Source of the DNA: Candidatus Bathyarchaeota archaeon
Lineage (GTDB): Archaea; Thermoproteota; Bathyarchaeia; 40CM-2-53-6
Length of the DNA: 10,380 nt
Assembly: GCA_005882905.1 (NCBI GenBank)
Contig: VBBG01000191.1
Location: forward strand, 1 to 10,380
Direction of reading: 5' to 3'
The notes under the pieces were generated by a model that saw only the letters and a program-made list of their open reading frames with translations, did no database searches and had not been told where the DNA came from. Each line of letters starts with the position of its first letter. The stretch's first letter is position 1. A program made the position numbers and the translations under genes. Positions 1 to 5,902 of this stretch are shown here, piece by piece.

Positions 1-95
1 AGAACCACCTCCTTGTCCAAGCTCTCTCCAAGCTGAGACGTGAGATGCGTCCTCTTCAGACGAGAAGCGAGACCTTGCTCAGCGACTATTGACAT
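1..95 (-). CDS. Possible 5' end of a divergent gene, cut by the window edge
   Basis: A minus-strand reading frame opens with ATG at 95-93 and stays open to the edge. It encodes about 31 residues starting MSIVAEQGLASRLKRTHL. A TATA-like CTAAAAG (minus strand, 132-126) lies about 30 bases upstream, which suits a short leader. The antisense frame in the same codon phase is also open and ends in TGA at 90-92, so it could instead be the tail of a plus-strand gene. Codons beginning with a purine are commoner in the minus reading (18 of 29 against 14 of 29), which favours it slightly. I do not recognise the product, and the call is weak. Confidence 0.33.
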   Translation of the reverse strand, partial: MSIVAEQGLASRLKRTHLTSQLGESLDKEVV

Positions 96-204
96 TGGAA
101 TCTAGAAGGCTGCAACAGGACATTTCTTTTAGAACCTTGGTCTCTCGCCGATTCGCTGCCACTCGCCATCCTTAAGTGACGTGTTTGGGTTGTAATGAGG
201 CCTC
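96..204. promoter_or_regulatory. Short divergent intergenic region with two weak TATA-like boxes
   Basis: This 109-base gap would separate the left-edge minus gene from the plus-strand NTase pair. It holds CTAAAAG on the minus strand (132-126) and a weaker CTTAAG on the plus strand (about 172-177). Each lies 28-35 bases before the corresponding ATG, as expected for archaeal promoters with short or no leaders. GAGG at 197-200 could serve as a ribosome binding site for the ATG at 205. These are motif matches read by eye. Confidence 0.25.
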
Positions 205-381
205 ATGGAGCCCTTGCACGAGCGGCAGATCAAGGCCTTGAGAAAGGCTTCAGGAATCAGCACATTCTTGGTCATGTTGGACATGAGCGACTTCTTCTTG
301 AACCTCGCCACAAAAGGCGGACGCAAGGATGAGATGGAAAAGCTGACCCGGATCATTTATGGCACGAAACGGAAACTATAG
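205..381 (+). CDS. Small helical protein, probable partner of the adjacent nucleotidyltransferase
   Basis: This 58-residue frame starts at ATG 205 with GAGG four bases upstream (197-200), directly after an in-frame stop at 196-198. Its TAG at 379-381 overlaps the start of the next gene by 23 bases, so translation is probably coupled. The protein is charged and looks helical. Residues 9-31 (IKALRK near the start, then LDMSDFF) and the IYG near the end (residues 51-53) resemble, from memory, short archaeal and bacterial proteins of the form 'ALRxMSxxxKLxxALEMSDFVRELA...' encoded just before nucleotidyltransferases of the type found here. By analogy it may be an antitoxin or accessory subunit. 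It has no cysteines, membrane segment or signal peptide. A 75-codon antisense frame (129-356, minus) competes for this DNA; it has one CxxC and no recognisable fold, and I consider it a shadow. Confidence 0.55.
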   Translation: MEPLHERQIKALRKASGISTFLVMLDMSDFFLNLATKGGRKDEMEKLTRIIYGTKRKL

Positions 382-901
382 CGACGCTCTCCTTAGACTG
401 GTGAAGGCGCTAAACGAGACTGGTATACGATACGCTTTGACGGGCGCAGCCGCGGTAGGTTACTATGGCGCCCCCAGGTCCACTATGGACATAGACGTTG
501 TTGTAGAAGGGAAGCTCTCAGACGCCCAAATTGAGGTGCTGGTCGCCGGCCTGTCAAGGAAGGGTTTCTCGACAAGCAAGGACGAGATTCGCAGGGCAAT
601 CACTGGAGAGGAGGTGAAGTTCCAAGCCTTCGATAACAAGACAGGTTTTCTAAGAGCCGATATGTTCCTGGAGAAGTCTTTTGGCCGTGTGAGAGATCGC
701 ATCGACGGATTGAAGGTTTGGTTCATGACTTTCGAGGAGCTTGTGGCTAAGAAGATTCAATACGGCGATCTAGACGAGGTGAAGCTGCTCTTCCAGCGAA
801 GGGGGCGAGTCTTTGAGAAGGAAAAGATCGTTCGCTTCCTCAACACTCAACAGAGAGCGAAGCTTGAACAGATCCTCAAAGAGACAAAATTGAAGACATA
901 G
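359..901 (+). CDS. Nucleotidyltransferase-fold protein (AbiEii/MenT-like, possible toxin)
   Basis: This 180-residue protein has the polymerase-beta-type nucleotidyltransferase core. It reads TGAAAVGYYG (residues 28-37), then PRSTMDID with candidate metal-binding D44 and D46, and RADM with a third acidic residue, D101. A segment with D116-G117 and the EELVAKK block (126-132) follows, as in families where an 'EDLIxxK' helix comes before the C-terminal helices. Proteins of this layout are minimal nucleotidyltransferases, and some act as toxins that modify tRNA or proteins. The substrate here cannot be told from sequence. The catalytic triad looks intact. The ATG at 359 lies inside the end of the upstream 58-codon frame and lacks a clear ribosome binding site, suggesting translational coupling. 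apgM begins 46 bases downstream and is probably unrelated in function. The fold call is firm, the toxin role is not. Confidence 0.85.
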   Translation: MARNGNYSDALLRLVKALNETGIRYALTGAAAVGYYGAPRSTMDIDVVVEGKLSDAQIEVLVAGLSRKGFSTSKDEIRRAITGEEVKFQAFDNKTGFLRADMFLEKSFGRVRDRIDGLKVWFMTFEELVAKKIQYGDLDEVKLLFQRRGRVFEKEKIVRFLNTQQRAKLEQILKETKLKT

Positions 902-947
902 CATCCTTAGGTCCATTCTCCGTATCATCACTCAGGAGATTCTGAAT

Positions 948-2210
948 ATGACTCCAATAATCATGGTCGTCCTAGACGGGGCAAGTGATCGACCGGACGG
1001 TGAGTGGAAGACCCCGCTCGAGGCGGCTACAACACCGAACCTGGACGCTCTTGTTCAAAGAGGAGCCCTCGGTTCCATGTACACAGTTGGGAAAGGAATT
1101 GCTCCGGAGAGCGATGCTGGAGTCTTTTCTCTCCTAGGATACGATCCACTCCAGATTCACATTTCTAGGGGAGTAGTCGAGTCGATCGGCGCAGGAGTCG
1201 ATTTTCACGACGGCGACTTGGCTCTTCGAGCTGGTTTCGCGACTGTAGACGGCGACAAGCTCGTCGATCGCAGAGCGGGACGGAACCTGTCGACCGAAGA
1301 AGCACGACAACTAGCGAGCGCAGTCAACAGCGAGGTCCGGTTGAAGAACAGCATCCGCTTCCAGTTCCACGCGACCGTGGGACACCGGGCGGTGGTGGTC
1401 TTCAGAGCCAACCCGCACAACTTCTCCTCGGAGATTTCCAACTTTGATCCCGCATACGTGCGTACTGGAAAGATAAGCATCGCCCAGCCCGGCGCAAAAG
1501 GGTATGACATCCCCAAGTGCGACCCGATGGACGATTCGCCTGAGGCAGTAAAGTCTGCAGCCCTCGTCAACGAGTTCGGATTCAAGACCAGACAGGTACT
1601 GGACACTCACTCGGTCAACCAGCAGAGGAGAAAACAGGGCAAGAAACCGGCCAACTTCGTCTTGATGCGGGACGCTGGCACAACCAGACCTGACGTACAA
1701 GGCTTCCGTGAAAAATGGGGCCTAAAGGCCGTTATGATTGCTGATCTTCCGGCGGAGCTAGGGATCGGCAGACTTCTAGGCATGAATGTGAGAGAGATTC
1801 CACCCGGGACCTCGCTCGAGGACTATCGGAAGAGAGCAGAGTTAGTCTTGAGATTGGCTGGAGAATACGATTTCGTCTACGTCCATCTAAAAGGACCCGA
1901 CGAGCCTGGCCACGATGGACTGTATGACTTGAAGAAGCAGAGGACTGAAGAGATCGACTCCGGATTCTTCTCACACCTCCGGATGGCTGCCAAGCTCCAG
2001 AGAACACTCCTCTGCGTCACCTGCGACCACTCCACACCATGGAAAGATAAGGGACACAGCGACGACCCAGTCCCAGTACTAGTCGCGGGAGGATCAATGA
2101 AACCAGACGGGTCCAACAGGTTTACAGAGACAAACGCAAGCCTAGGCCACTTCGAGAAGCTGGAACGTGGTAGCGTACTTCTCCCACGCCTGAAGCAGAT
2201 AGCCGCATAG
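948..2210 (+). CDS. apgM: 2,3-bisphosphoglycerate-independent phosphoglycerate mutase, archaeal type
   Basis: This cytosolic enzyme interconverts 3-phosphoglycerate and 2-phosphoglycerate in glycolysis and gluconeogenesis. The 420 residues match the usual ApgM length, and the alkaline-phosphatase-superfamily signatures are in order. They are the N-terminal metal site VVLDG (D10), the phosphoserine nucleophile S55 in APESDAG, GPDEPGHDG (D318, H322), and CDHSTPWKDKGHSDDP (D360, H361, H370). The substrate-binding insert lies between the two halves of the metal site, about residues 75-240. All expected metal ligands are present, so the enzyme should be active. ATG 948 is preceded by GGAG at 935-938, nine bases away. 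The downstream stretch has a short T-rich patch (2225-2230) but no clear hairpin. It could be co-transcribed with the upstream NTase, since only 46 bases separate them. Confidence 0.96.
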   Translation: MTPIIMVVLDGASDRPDGEWKTPLEAATTPNLDALVQRGALGSMYTVGKGIAPESDAGVFSLLGYDPLQIHISRGVVESIGAGVDFHDGDLALRAGFATVDGDKLVDRRAGRNLSTEEARQLASAVNSEVRLKNSIRFQFHATVGHRAVVVFRANPHNFSSEISNFDPAYVRTGKISIAQPGAKGYDIPKCDPMDDSPEAVKSAALVNEFGFKTRQVLDTHSVNQQRRKQGKKPANFVLMRDAGTTRPDVQGFREKWGLKAVMIADLPAELGIGRLLGMNVREIPPGTSLEDYRKRAELVLRLAGEYDFVYVHLKGPDEPGHDGLYDLKKQRTEEIDSGFFSHLRMAAKLQRTLLCVTCDHSTPWKDKGHSDDPVPVLVAGGSMKPDGSNRFTETNASLGHFEKLERGSVLLPRLKQIAA

Positions 2211-2289
2211 TTCAGGCAGGGCTGTTCTTTCTAGCTTCGTCCGCCTCTCAGATAGATTCATAGAGCATTACGATGAGTCATGATCTAAG

Positions 2290-2844
2290 TTGAAAGATCC
2301 AATTTCGAAGCGGAACCTTGACGGTTACGGCGCGCCCATTATCCCGTGGGAGAAGGTCCAGAAGCGCCTGCAGAGAGGAATCTCTCAAGCTCCGAAGACA
2401 GGAGGACCAGATCGGCACACGGCCTGGCTGGCAACCGTCCGCCTGGACGGCAAACCCCACGTGATGCCAGTGGGAATCCTCTACGTGGACGATGCTTTCT
2501 ACTTCAACGCCGGCCCAAAGACGAGAAAAGCTAGAAACATTGCCCGCAATCCTAACTGCGTCATCACCATTGCAACACACAACTTCGACCTAGTAGTAGA
2601 GGGTCCGGCCACGAAGATAGTAGACTCTGCCGGGTTGAAGCGGATCGCCGATGCGTACGCAAAGGTAGGATGGATCCCGACAGTTGTGAAAGGCGGCCTT
2701 ACTGCCAAATACAGTGCGCCAAGCGCGGGGCCGCCCCCTTGGCACGTGTACGAAGTGAGGCCCGAGACCATCTTCGCATTAGGTACTTCGGAGCCTTACG
2801 GGGCGACACGATGGAATTTCCAAACTGAGACTGATGGAAAATGA
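2290..2844 (+). CDS. Pyridoxamine 5'-phosphate oxidase-like split-barrel flavin/F420 protein
   Basis: This 184-residue protein belongs to the PNPOx-like split beta-barrel superfamily, whose members bind FMN, F420 or haem and reduce diverse small molecules. Core strands are TAWLATVRLDGKPHVMPVG (residues 44-62) and AFYFNAGPKTRKARNIARNP (69-88), where K77, R79 and K80 lie in the usual phosphate-contacting loop. A C-terminal block holds the conserved WHVYEVRPETIFAL and TRW (173-175). It is not biosynthetic PdxH as far as I can tell. Its TRW tail resembles the F420/FMN-binding groups common in archaea and actinobacteria, and the substrate is unknown. The start must be TTG 2290: an in-frame TGA lies at 2281-2283 and no ATG or GTG occurs before the conserved domain. 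No Shine-Dalgarno is visible. A weak TATA-like element around 2257-2265 would allow leaderless translation. Confidence 0.92.
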   Translation: MKDPISKRNLDGYGAPIIPWEKVQKRLQRGISQAPKTGGPDRHTAWLATVRLDGKPHVMPVGILYVDDAFYFNAGPKTRKARNIARNPNCVITIATHNFDLVVEGPATKIVDSAGLKRIADAYAKVGWIPTVVKGGLTAKYSAPSAGPPPWHVYEVRPETIFALGTSEPYGATRWNFQTETDGK

Positions 2845-2889
2845 TCTGAGAATAGCGGTTAAGTAAGCGTCCATTTTGGGTGAGAAATC

Positions 2890-3276
2890 ATGAAGATCAA
2901 ACTCACAAGTATATTCGTGAACGACCAAAACAAGGCCTTCGACTTCTACACAAAAATCCTAGGCTTTGCCAAGAAGGCCGACGTCTCCGCTGGAAAATAT
3001 AGATGGCTGACGGTCGTCTCCCAAGAGGAGCCGAACGGATCCCAGCTGGTTCTTGAGCCAAATGACAAACCCGCCTCCAGATCCTACCAAGAAACCATTT
3101 ACAAACAGGGCATCCCCGCGACCATGTTCTTCGTTGACGATATTCAGAAAGAGTATCGCAGATTGAAGGGACTGGGCGTGAAATTCACTATGGAGCCAAC
3201 GAAAACACCTGGCTCGACCATTGCCCGGCTTGATGATACCTGTGGCAACCTTATACAGATAACTCAGCTTGGCTAG
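2890..3276 (+). CDS. VOC (glyoxalase/bleomycin-resistance fold) family protein
   Basis: This 128-residue single-chain VOC protein has two beta-alpha-beta-beta-beta modules. The first is SIFVNDQNKAFDFYTKILGF (residues 7-26) through QLVLEPND (52-59), and the second is MFFVDDIQKEYRRLKGLG (79-96) through CGNLIQI (118-124). It belongs to a group of small, widely distributed glyoxalase-like proteins of unassigned substrate. Against glyoxalase I from memory, the metal-ligand positions are L5, E56, A77 and Q123 in place of His/Gln, Glu, His and Glu. A classical metal-dependent glyoxalase reaction is therefore doubtful, and a binding or different catalytic role is more likely. ATG 2890 follows a good GGTGA site (2879-2883), spaced six bases. 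The gene lies 45 bases after the PNPOx-like gene and is probably co-transcribed with it. Confidence 0.93.
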   Translation: MKIKLTSIFVNDQNKAFDFYTKILGFAKKADVSAGKYRWLTVVSQEEPNGSQLVLEPNDKPASRSYQETIYKQGIPATMFFVDDIQKEYRRLKGLGVKFTMEPTKTPGSTIARLDDTCGNLIQITQLG

Positions 3277-3287
3277 CTAGCCTAAGC
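3267..3287 (+). terminator. Hairpin overlapping the VOC stop codon
   Basis: The VOC gene ends inside a perfect 12-base palindrome, GGCTAGCTAGCC (3271-3282). With one bulged base it extends to a 10-pair stem, GCTT+GGCTAG against CTAGCC+T+AAGC. No run of T follows, so this may be a 3'-end stabiliser or processing element and not a true terminator. Confidence 0.3.
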
Positions 3288-3391
3288 CGAGACGATTTCA
3301 CGGCGGGATTCGCTCGTAACGGGCTTCGAATAGTTTCTGCAAGCTGATCAGCCTATGTTCCTGTCCGTGAAGAAGTGATGACGAGACAATA

Positions 3392-3607
3392 TTGGGTCTG
3401 GAATACATTCAGTTGGCTCCTGGGTTCGTCAAAGAAGTGGTGGAGACCTACGAGAACTGGGATTGGAAGGGGCCTGTGCCGATGAAGATCCAGGAGTTGA
3501 TGATGGTACTTCGAATAGAAGTGACGAAACTATACGATCCAGGTTCCTGGGCACGACAGGCCGAAATGCCGAAAGTCCCAGGGCTCAGGGACACCAAACT
3601 TGGTTGA
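3392..3607 (+). CDS. Hypothetical 71-residue protein
   Basis: I do not recognise this gene. The frame is open from 3371, and its only usable start is TTG 3392. The product begins MGLEYIQLAPGFVKEVVETY, with a probable helix at about residues 12-22 and another at about 31-46 (IQELMMVLRIEVTK). It carries several tryptophans (W23, W25, W53) and a proline-rich tail, and has no signal peptide, membrane segment or metal-binding cysteines. It lies 115 bases after the VOC gene and converges on the methyltransferase 45 bases away. Codon choice resembles its neighbours. It could be a fragment of a longer ancestral gene or a non-coding frame. Confidence 0.4.
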   Translation: MGLEYIQLAPGFVKEVVETYENWDWKGPVPMKIQELMMVLRIEVTKLYDPGSWARQAEMPKVPGLRDTKLG

Positions 3608-3620
3608 GGGATGTGCCGAG

Positions 3621-3633
3621 AAATCTAAGATTT
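3621..3633. terminator. Palindrome between convergent genes, possible bidirectional terminator
   Basis: AAATCTAAGATTT has perfect six-base arms around a single central base. It lies in the 45-base gap between the ends of the plus-strand 71-residue ORF and the minus-strand methyltransferase. Either strand would give a weak hairpin ending in three Ts. Position is the main argument. Confidence 0.25.
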
Positions 3634-3652
3634 AGCTTCTGGGGCTCGCAAG

Positions 3653-4444
3653 TTATGCCTGGGCTACGAGTTTGGTTGAGTGCTTCTCAGGAATTTTCCG
3701 GAGCTTGACGGCTGCCATGATAAGGCTCCGGGACAACAGCTCAACAGGCGGAATCTTCTTCAAAACGATCTCCAACTGGAGCACCGCACGGACCGCATGC
3801 GGGCTGTTCAGGGCCATTAAGACTGCAGGAGGGATCTTGTGCCAGGAACGGACCGTTTCAACCTTCATACCCAGGTCAGAGACCCATCTTTCCACCTGTC
3901 GCTTCTGGAAGAGCCTAGGGTAGAACTCTCCCTTGCGGAGGTAGAGGGGAAGCTGCGAAAGCGAGTGCGGCCTGAGAAGATTGGCGAACTCTAGCACCAG
4001 CCTGCCTCCCGGTCGGAGGACCTCGGACATCTGGGCGACTGCCTTCCAGGGTCTCTCGAAGTAGCGCAGCACGCGGATACACACGACCACATCGAATAGT
4101 CCAGGCCGAAAGGGAAGGTGCTCCCCTTCTGCCACAAGCAACTGGACGTCGCGGCTAGAGAACTCGCTGGCTCCATCAATTCTCTCCCTCACACTCTTCA
4201 CCATGCGTGGGTCAGCGTCCACTCCGATCAGCACCGAGCCTTTCTCGGATAGAGGTAGTAGAATCCGGCCCGTGCCAATGCCGATTTCAAGAATCATTGA
4301 GCTTGAAGGGCTACTGACCAGCTCGAGGATATCAGACAGCTCAAGCTGTGAGATGATGAGACCTCCATAGTTCGGATACGTAACTCGTTCATACTCGGCG
4401 GGCTCGAACCTGGTCATTCGTCGGCTTGGCTTTTCTACCTTCAA
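3653..4444 (-). CDS. Class I SAM-dependent methyltransferase
   Basis: This 263-residue protein carries the class I methyltransferase motifs in order. They are motif I ILEIGIGTGR (residues 51-60), motif post-I VLIGVDADP with acidic D75 or D77 to bind the ribose of SAM, VAEGEHLPF (104-112), motif II/IV FDVVVCIRVLRYFERP (117-132), and LRPGGRLVLEF (143-153). It is the Methyltransf_11/UbiE-like type that acts on small molecules or lipids; the substrate cannot be read. The C-terminal part after residue 200 is hydrophobic and basic and may touch membrane or substrate. The start is TTG 4444-4442, with AGGA seven bases upstream, directly after the TGA of the preceding ORF (4448-4446). An ATG at residue 10 is the alternative. 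The one-base gap points to translational coupling with that ORF. Confidence 0.92.
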   Translation of the reverse strand: MKVEKPSRRMTRFEPAEYERVTYPNYGGLIISQLELSDILELVSSPSSSMILEIGIGTGRILLPLSEKGSVLIGVDADPRMVKSVRERIDGASEFSSRDVQLLVAEGEHLPFRPGLFDVVVCIRVLRYFERPWKAVAQMSEVLRPGGRLVLEFANLLRPHSLSQLPLYLRKGEFYPRLFQKRQVERWVSDLGMKVETVRSWHKIPPAVLMALNSPHAVRAVLQLEIVLKKIPPVELLSRSLIMAAVKLRKIPEKHSTKLVAQA

Positions 4445-4445
4445 C

Positions 4446-4826
4446 TCAATATCCTGCGTTCATGCGAATCGGCCCTAAGCTTGACGCAAGGAGCTTTGTG
4501 TCTCTCTCTATAAGCGCGCTCTCTGCTTCGACTTCGGCAGTTTCTCCAGACTCGGCTGTCTCCGGGTCTATGCCATTTCGAAGTCGAAGATTCGGTTCAT
4601 CACGGCATAAGATGCTTGGCTGAACCGGCTGTATCAGGGCTGGGACTGCGGCTGAGTCACTAGGCTTCGCAATTGTCAGATTGCAGAACCGGGCGGCGTG
4701 CAGGTTTTTGTTGCTGAGCTGCTTCTCATCTTCCTGCCAGAGAATCTTCATTCCAAGGAATTCTTCGTCTGTTAGTTCGAACGGTCCAACTAGTGGCATC
4801 TTCACCTTTCGGTCCATCTGCTGCAA
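4446..4826 (-). CDS. Hypothetical acidic protein, coupled to the methyltransferase
   Basis: I do not recognise this gene. The frame encodes 126 residues from TTG 4826, or 123 from ATG at residue 4. The N-terminal half, PLVGPFELTDEEFLGMKILW (residues 11-30), looks like folded protein. The C-terminal part has an acidic, low-complexity stretch around residues 88-108 rich in E, A and T. There is no signal peptide or membrane helix and only two cysteines (48 and 74). Purine-rich first codon positions on this strand support coding. Its TGA ends one base before the methyltransferase start, so the two are probably made together, and it may be a partner or substrate-recruiting subunit. A weak TATA-like CTAAAAG lies near 4863. 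The other possibility is a long leader that only appears open. Confidence 0.45.
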   Translation of the reverse strand: MQQMDRKVKMPLVGPFELTDEEFLGMKILWQEDEKQLSNKNLHAARFCNLTIAKPSDSAAVPALIQPVQPSILCRDEPNLRLRNGIDPETAESGETAEVEAESALIERDTKLLASSLGPIRMNAGY

Positions 4827-4877
4827 GTATTAGGGGTCGTGGTACACTCGTCGATGTGCACTTTTAGAGAGAACAGA

Positions 4878-5201
4878 TCAGATTGGTCCTTTGCTAATGT
4901 CCTTTCTCGGCCTCACAACGACTGCTAGGAAGAACAGGGCGAGCGCCACGAAGTCTAGCGAGTCGGTGATAAAGTCCTCCCCGGGCAGCTGGCGAAAGAA
5001 CTCTCGAATAACCGTCTTTACGAAGAACATCAGAAATGCAAGCGCAACGATAACCAGCGAGGTCTGTTTTCTCACGTACCAAGCATAGAGCGATACCGCG
5101 AAGAGGACCAGGGCAAATACTGCCTGACCGATGTCTAGGATCACTTCTAGATCAGAGATACTTCCCTGCGTGACTAGGCTGGAAAGTTGGGGAGCTATCA
5201 T
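4878..5201 (-). CDS. Small three-helix membrane protein
   Basis: This 107-residue integral membrane protein has predicted helices at about residues 22-43 (LDIGQAVFALVLFAVSLYAW), 48-65 (SLVIVALAFLMFFVKTVI) and 81-97 (LDFVALALFFLAVVV). A basic loop between helices 1 and 2 (VRKQ) and a basic tail VRPRKDISKGPI suggest that these two regions face the cytoplasm, with the N-terminus outside. It has no catalytic motif and I cannot name a family. It lies 49 bases downstream of the winged-helix regulator on the same strand, so the two very likely form an operon. Pairs of a tandem winged-helix regulator and a small membrane protein are common in archaea. It may be a target or sensor partner of the regulator. 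The ATG at 5201-5199 has no obvious ribosome binding site. Confidence 0.8.
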   Translation of the reverse strand: MIAPQLSSLVTQGSISDLEVILDIGQAVFALVLFAVSLYAWYVRKQTSLVIVALAFLMFFVKTVIREFFRQLPGEDFITDSLDFVALALFFLAVVVRPRKDISKGPI

Positions 5202-5250
5202 CGCGGGCCGTAGCGCTCGATTCTTGTCAGCGCACGTCCTATCGGGCGGA

Positions 5251-5787
5251 TCATGCTAGGAGGTCTGCGAGTCTTTCGGCCCATCTCTCCCAGATTCTCG
5301 GATGGTAGCTCTTGAGGAGCGTGAGTATCTTCACCGGGTCGCCCTTCGCCACATAGTAGACGAAGCTACCTTGGCGGCGAGACTTGACGAGTCCGGCCTC
5401 GACGAGTCGCTTCATGTGCCAGCTTGTTGACGACGCTGAGATATGAGCAAACTCGGAGAGTTCCTTCTGCGTTGCATCAGGGGTCTTCAGAAGGTATAGG
5501 AGCAGGTCTCTCTCCGTCTCTTGAAACAGGACCCCGAGAATCTCCTGTTCCTCAACTTCGAAGTCCAACCTCTTGTAGAACCGCTTGTAGAGGCCCCGCC
5601 TACGGCTGATGATACTTTGATCCTTCTCCAGCCTCCGGAGGTGGTACTGAAGAACGCCCATCGCCAAGTTGAGTTCTCGCTTGATTCCTCGCAGATGTGA
5701 ACCAGGGTTGGCCTTGATGAATTCCAGAATCTGGACTCGCCTGGAATCCTCCAACTGTACCGTTTCCGCGATGCTTGCCGACTGCAA
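5251..5787 (-). CDS. Two-domain winged helix-turn-helix transcriptional regulator
   Basis: This 178-residue regulator has two winged-helix DNA-binding domains. Domain 1 (about 15-70) runs from RRVQILEFIKANPG through LRGIKRELNLAMGVLQYHLRRLEKD to a wing ending KRFY. Domain 2 (about 90-150) runs from ERDLLLYLLKTPDATQKELS through ISASSTSWHMKRLVEAGLV to a wing, GSFVYYVAKGD. Both contain the ArsR/MarR-like 'YHLRRLE' or 'WHMKRLV' recognition helix. The C-terminal helix, YHPRIWERWAERLADLL (161-177), probably dimerises. No metal-sensing cysteine cluster is visible, so the signal is unknown. This double-wing type is characteristic of archaea. The first possible start is TTG 5787 (in-frame stop at 5799-5797). 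A second TTG at residue 12 is possible, and there is no ATG or GTG before domain 1. It precedes the small membrane protein and follows the ferritin-like/VIT1 gene. Confidence 0.9.
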   Translation of the reverse strand: MQSASIAETVQLEDSRRVQILEFIKANPGSHLRGIKRELNLAMGVLQYHLRRLEKDQSIISRRRGLYKRFYKRLDFEVEEQEILGVLFQETERDLLLYLLKTPDATQKELSEFAHISASSTSWHMKRLVEAGLVKSRRQGSFVYYVAKGDPVKILTLLKSYHPRIWERWAERLADLLA

Positions 5788-5902
5788 GGCACCGTATCAT
5801 TGAGAGGGGATGGAAAAACGTTCGCAGGGAGGCAGAACGATATCCCAGATTGATAACGAAAAAGGCCTCCAGTGCGCGTCCGGGAGCTTCGGGCTGACGA
5901 GT
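5788..5902 (-). promoter_or_regulatory. Intergenic region with T-runs and a CGATATC element
   Basis: These 115 bases separate the ferritin-like/VIT1 stop from the regulator start. On the minus strand there are two T5 runs (5863-5859 and 5818-5814), which could terminate the upstream transcript. GGAGGC and GCCTCC arms (5828-5833 and 5865-5870) flank a 31-base loop. CGATATC at 5838-5844 recurs in the ferritin-like/VIT1 promoter palindrome and may mark a shared operator. I could not settle on a TATA box. Confidence 0.3.

Noticed and set aside
3..92. Open plus-strand frame ending in TGA at 90-92, a possible gene tail
   Set aside because: The antisense frame starts with ATG, has a TATA-like box at a suitable distance and a better purine pattern at first codon positions. 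I kept the minus reading but consider both uncertain.
129..356. 75-codon minus-strand ORF with a single CxxC
   Set aside because: It overlaps the 58-residue plus-strand frame, which fits the NTase pair and has a GAGG site. The minus product shows no complete zinc ribbon and no family I recognise.
1205..1700. Two overlapping minus-strand ORFs inside apgM
   Set aside because: They are antisense to a well-conserved enzyme and have shadow-like composition.
3325..3331. TTCGAAT resembling a tRNA T-loop
   Set aside because: The flanking bases do not pair into a T-stem and no acceptor, D or anticodon arms can be built around it.
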